Shown piece after piece: positions 22,861 to 24,321 of a DNA stretch of 24,321 nt. Each line of letters opens with the position of its first letter. Position 1 is the stretch's first letter. The notes under the pieces were generated by a model that saw only the letters and a list, made by a program, of their open reading frames with translations, was not told where the DNA came from and made no database searches. A program made the translations under genes and the position numbers. Source of the DNA: a bacterium (GTDB taxonomy: Bacteria > JAMCPX01); contig JAJYUJ010000035.1 of NCBI GenBank assembly GCA_021792615.1, positions 1 through 24,321 of the forward strand. Reading direction: 5' to 3'.

Positions 22861-23814
22861 ATGTTAAACAGAAAGATTAGTGTAAAACGTAGTTATCTTA
22901 TAGTAGTCTGGTTTGTAATATATTGTGCAAAAATGTTGATCGGCGGTTTTTGCCTCATTGATTTGCTCGCCTTTTTTATGGGTTATCCACTTCCTTTTCC
23001 CATATATAAGAGTGATGGAATATGGTTAACAATTACATTTTTATTTATTATTACAATATGGATGTTCTGGAATAAAGCTACATTTTCACAAAGAGATTTT
23101 ATAAAGTTAACAAAATATATTGGTATAAGGTTTATTAAATGGAAATTCTTCCCAAGATGGTACGATGATCTATCGCACATTTATTCATATGGATTATTAG
23201 AGGACATTCATATAGCCACGATTATAGATTCACCCTCAAGTTCGGTTTCTACAATTATCTATGGTAGCAGTAGCATGGAAAGGTATAAAAAATTAGAAAG
23301 TCAGTTATTTCATTCATTTCAAAATGAAACGACGACTCCAGAAATAAACAAAGAGAATACTCCGTTGCAACCATCAGGAGCATTTAAGAGTATCGAATGG
23401 GGCAAGGTGCTCGGCATGGCGTATCTATACGAGGAAAGTCGAATAGAGCTTTTTTCATTAATCAAAGGACCATGTAATGTTGATGTCAAAATAAAGATAG
23501 AAGATGATGAAAAGGATGTTCCAGCCACTGATTGTCCTGAGATAGATAAAATTCTTAGAGCTTCGCTTAGCGATGTTAAACATTTCTATGCACGGTTAAT
23601 CTTTAATAAAGATTGTTTAAGGATGACCATTATTGGTGGTTCGTGGGAGGGCGAGAAGTTCAGACAAAAAATCCTCAAAGGCTTCGAGATATTCCAAGCA
23701 ATGAACAATGAACTCAGAAAGAAATATACTGTAGGAAGTTGGGATAGCTGGGATGTGAAATGGGATAAGAAAGGAAATTTCTTTTACTTAGCACCAAAGG
23801 AAGGACAGGCATGA
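22861..23814 (+). CDS. Unknown membrane-anchored protein, A+T-rich
   Basis: About 317 residues from ATG 22861, which has acagga upstream. An in-frame ATG at 22840 would add seven residues but lacks a ribosome-binding site. Two hydrophobic segments are seen near the N-terminus (about 7-35 and 52-70). A ~240-residue soluble part follows with KFFPRWYDDLSHIYSYGL, a serine-rich stretch (DSPSSSVSTIIYGSSSMERY), an acidic stretch (KIKIEDDEKDVP) and a tryptophan-rich end (GSWDSWDVKWDKKGNFFYL). No family is recognised. Codon and base use are clearly more A+T-rich than rnc and earlier genes, suggesting acquisition. It overlaps the next gene by four bases (ATGA). The inverted repeat aattcc/ggaatt lies upstream. 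Confidence 0.7.
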   Translation: MLNRKISVKRSYLIVVWFVIYCAKMLIGGFCLIDLLAFFMGYPLPFPIYKSDGIWLTITFLFIITIWMFWNKATFSQRDFIKLTKYIGIRFIKWKFFPRWYDDLSHIYSYGLLEDIHIATIIDSPSSSVSTIIYGSSSMERYKKLESQLFHSFQNETTTPEINKENTPLQPSGAFKSIEWGKVLGMAYLYEESRIELFSLIKGPCNVDVKIKIEDDEKDVPATDCPEIDKILRASLSDVKHFYARLIFNKDCLRMTIIGGSWEGEKFRQKILKGFEIFQAMNNELRKKYTVGSWDSWDVKWDKKGNFFYLAPKEGQA

Positions 23815-24311
23815 TTAGAGCAAAAAGCTGTTTGCCATTATTTGCTTTGTTCTCTTTGTTACCTGTATCAGCAAATGCCCAGCAAGGGGCTATAAACAAC
23901 GGTCTTAAGTATCTCCAAGCTTGCCAGTTAACAGAGGGAAGCTGGTCAAGCAGTATAGTAGCTGAATATTATGCTACAGACGAAGTATTAATAACCCTGA
24001 ATGATCTTGGGCAAAAATATACTGATTACACCATCGGCATCAATTGGATTACATCACAGCCCTTATATAATGTTGATCGTATTTCCCGAAGTATTGCCTT
24101 ATTAAGCTCTACAGGCAATTTAAGTAATTTATTGTCATATAAGAACCTCAACAATGGATGGGGAATAGGGCAATTCTTCTCAACCAATACCCTTGACACC
24201 ACCCTTGCCCTTTCTGCGCTGAAATCGGTCAATTACTCAAATCAGACTACGATCAGCAATGCGGTTTTATATCTTGTAACCAACCGGATACAAAACAGGA
24301 TTTCCAAATGA
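23811..24311 (+). CDS. Secreted terpenoid-cyclase-fold-like repeat protein, probably frameshifted
   Basis: This 166-residue frame has a signal peptide (CLPLFALFSLLPVSANA, cleavage about residue 23) and good Shine-Dalgarno (ggaagga). The mature part has helical-hairpin repeats like those of the prenyltransferase/squalene-cyclase/alpha-2-macroglobulin superfamily: GLKYLQACQLTEGSW, then NNGWGIGQFFSTNTLDTTLALSALKSVN. Such proteins are usually much longer. Just before the stop, the sequence fits better in another frame. From about 24283 that frame reads TGYKTGFPNEANS and stays open to the window edge, like the expected next repeat. The stop at 24309 is therefore probably caused by a frameshift (real or sequencing), and the gene continues beyond the window. 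Confidence 0.6.
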   Translation: MIRAKSCLPLFALFSLLPVSANAQQGAINNGLKYLQACQLTEGSWSSSIVAEYYATDEVLITLNDLGQKYTDYTIGINWITSQPLYNVDRISRSIALLSSTGNLSNLLSYKNLNNGWGIGQFFSTNTLDTTLALSALKSVNYSNQTTISNAVLYLVTNRIQNRISK

Positions 24312-24321
24312 AGCAAATAGT

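Overview
The window looks like a chromosomal segment from a Gram-negative bacterium. It carries an apolipoprotein N-acyltransferase, which implies outer-membrane lipoproteins. Core genes have moderate G+C, and several stretches are clearly A+T-rich. The gene content (acyl-CoA carboxylase, AMP-forming acyl-CoA synthetase, sirtuin, TPR and DUF4388 proteins, many palindromic intergenic repeats) fits a Desulfobacterota/'Deltaproteobacteria'-like or related anaerobe. The lineage is an inference from gene content only.

Positions 1-2559 hold an ABC exporter operon: the 3' end of an ATPase gene, an ABC-2 permease and a TPR-like membrane-anchored protein. Its junctions are filled with repeats. One is a 300-bp hairpin-rich insert flanked by a 14-bp direct repeat. 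Another is a GIY-YIG nuclease gene sitting in the apical loop of a 'gtcattgcgag...' palindrome. Positions 2560-4118 are a repeat-rich accessory patch. It contains a decayed relative of that palindrome with a different ~360-bp interior, two ~95-120-bp elements with 'accccgttag' inverted termini, and a Phd/YefM-PIN toxin-antitoxin pair on the minus strand.

Positions 4119-7458 encode an acyl-CoA carboxylase: a carboxyltransferase followed by a biotin carboxylase. They are separated by three tandem 87-bp hairpin repeats of the same palindrome family. No biotin carrier gene is present. On the minus strand lie fabI (7553-8329) and a four-gene operon, 11774 down to 8641: acyl-CoA synthetase, sirtuin, a small membrane protein and acylphosphatase. 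A tRNA-His lies between fabI and that operon.

Positions 11900-21090 form a long, tightly packed plus-strand operon: TPR/zinc-ribbon membrane protein, DUF4388 protein, phoH, pgpH (7TM-HD phosphodiesterase), ybeY, lnt, and two small membrane or secreted proteins. It links RNA maturation, c-di-AMP turnover and lipoprotein maturation to two uncharacterised membrane proteins. tRNA-Ala(CGC), a DedA protein and RNase III follow. The window ends in an A+T-richer pair: an unknown membrane protein and a secreted terpenoid-cyclase-fold-like protein that appears frameshifted near the window edge.

The most unusual signal is the 'gtcattgcgag...cgaagcaa / ttgcttcg...ctcgcaatgac' palindrome family. It occurs as short hairpins (the 87-bp tandem array), as one copy whose loop holds a GIY-YIG nuclease gene, and as one decayed copy whose loop holds other sequence. 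This resembles an autonomous/non-autonomous repeat system driven by a GIY-YIG nuclease, analogous to but distinct from RAYT/REP.
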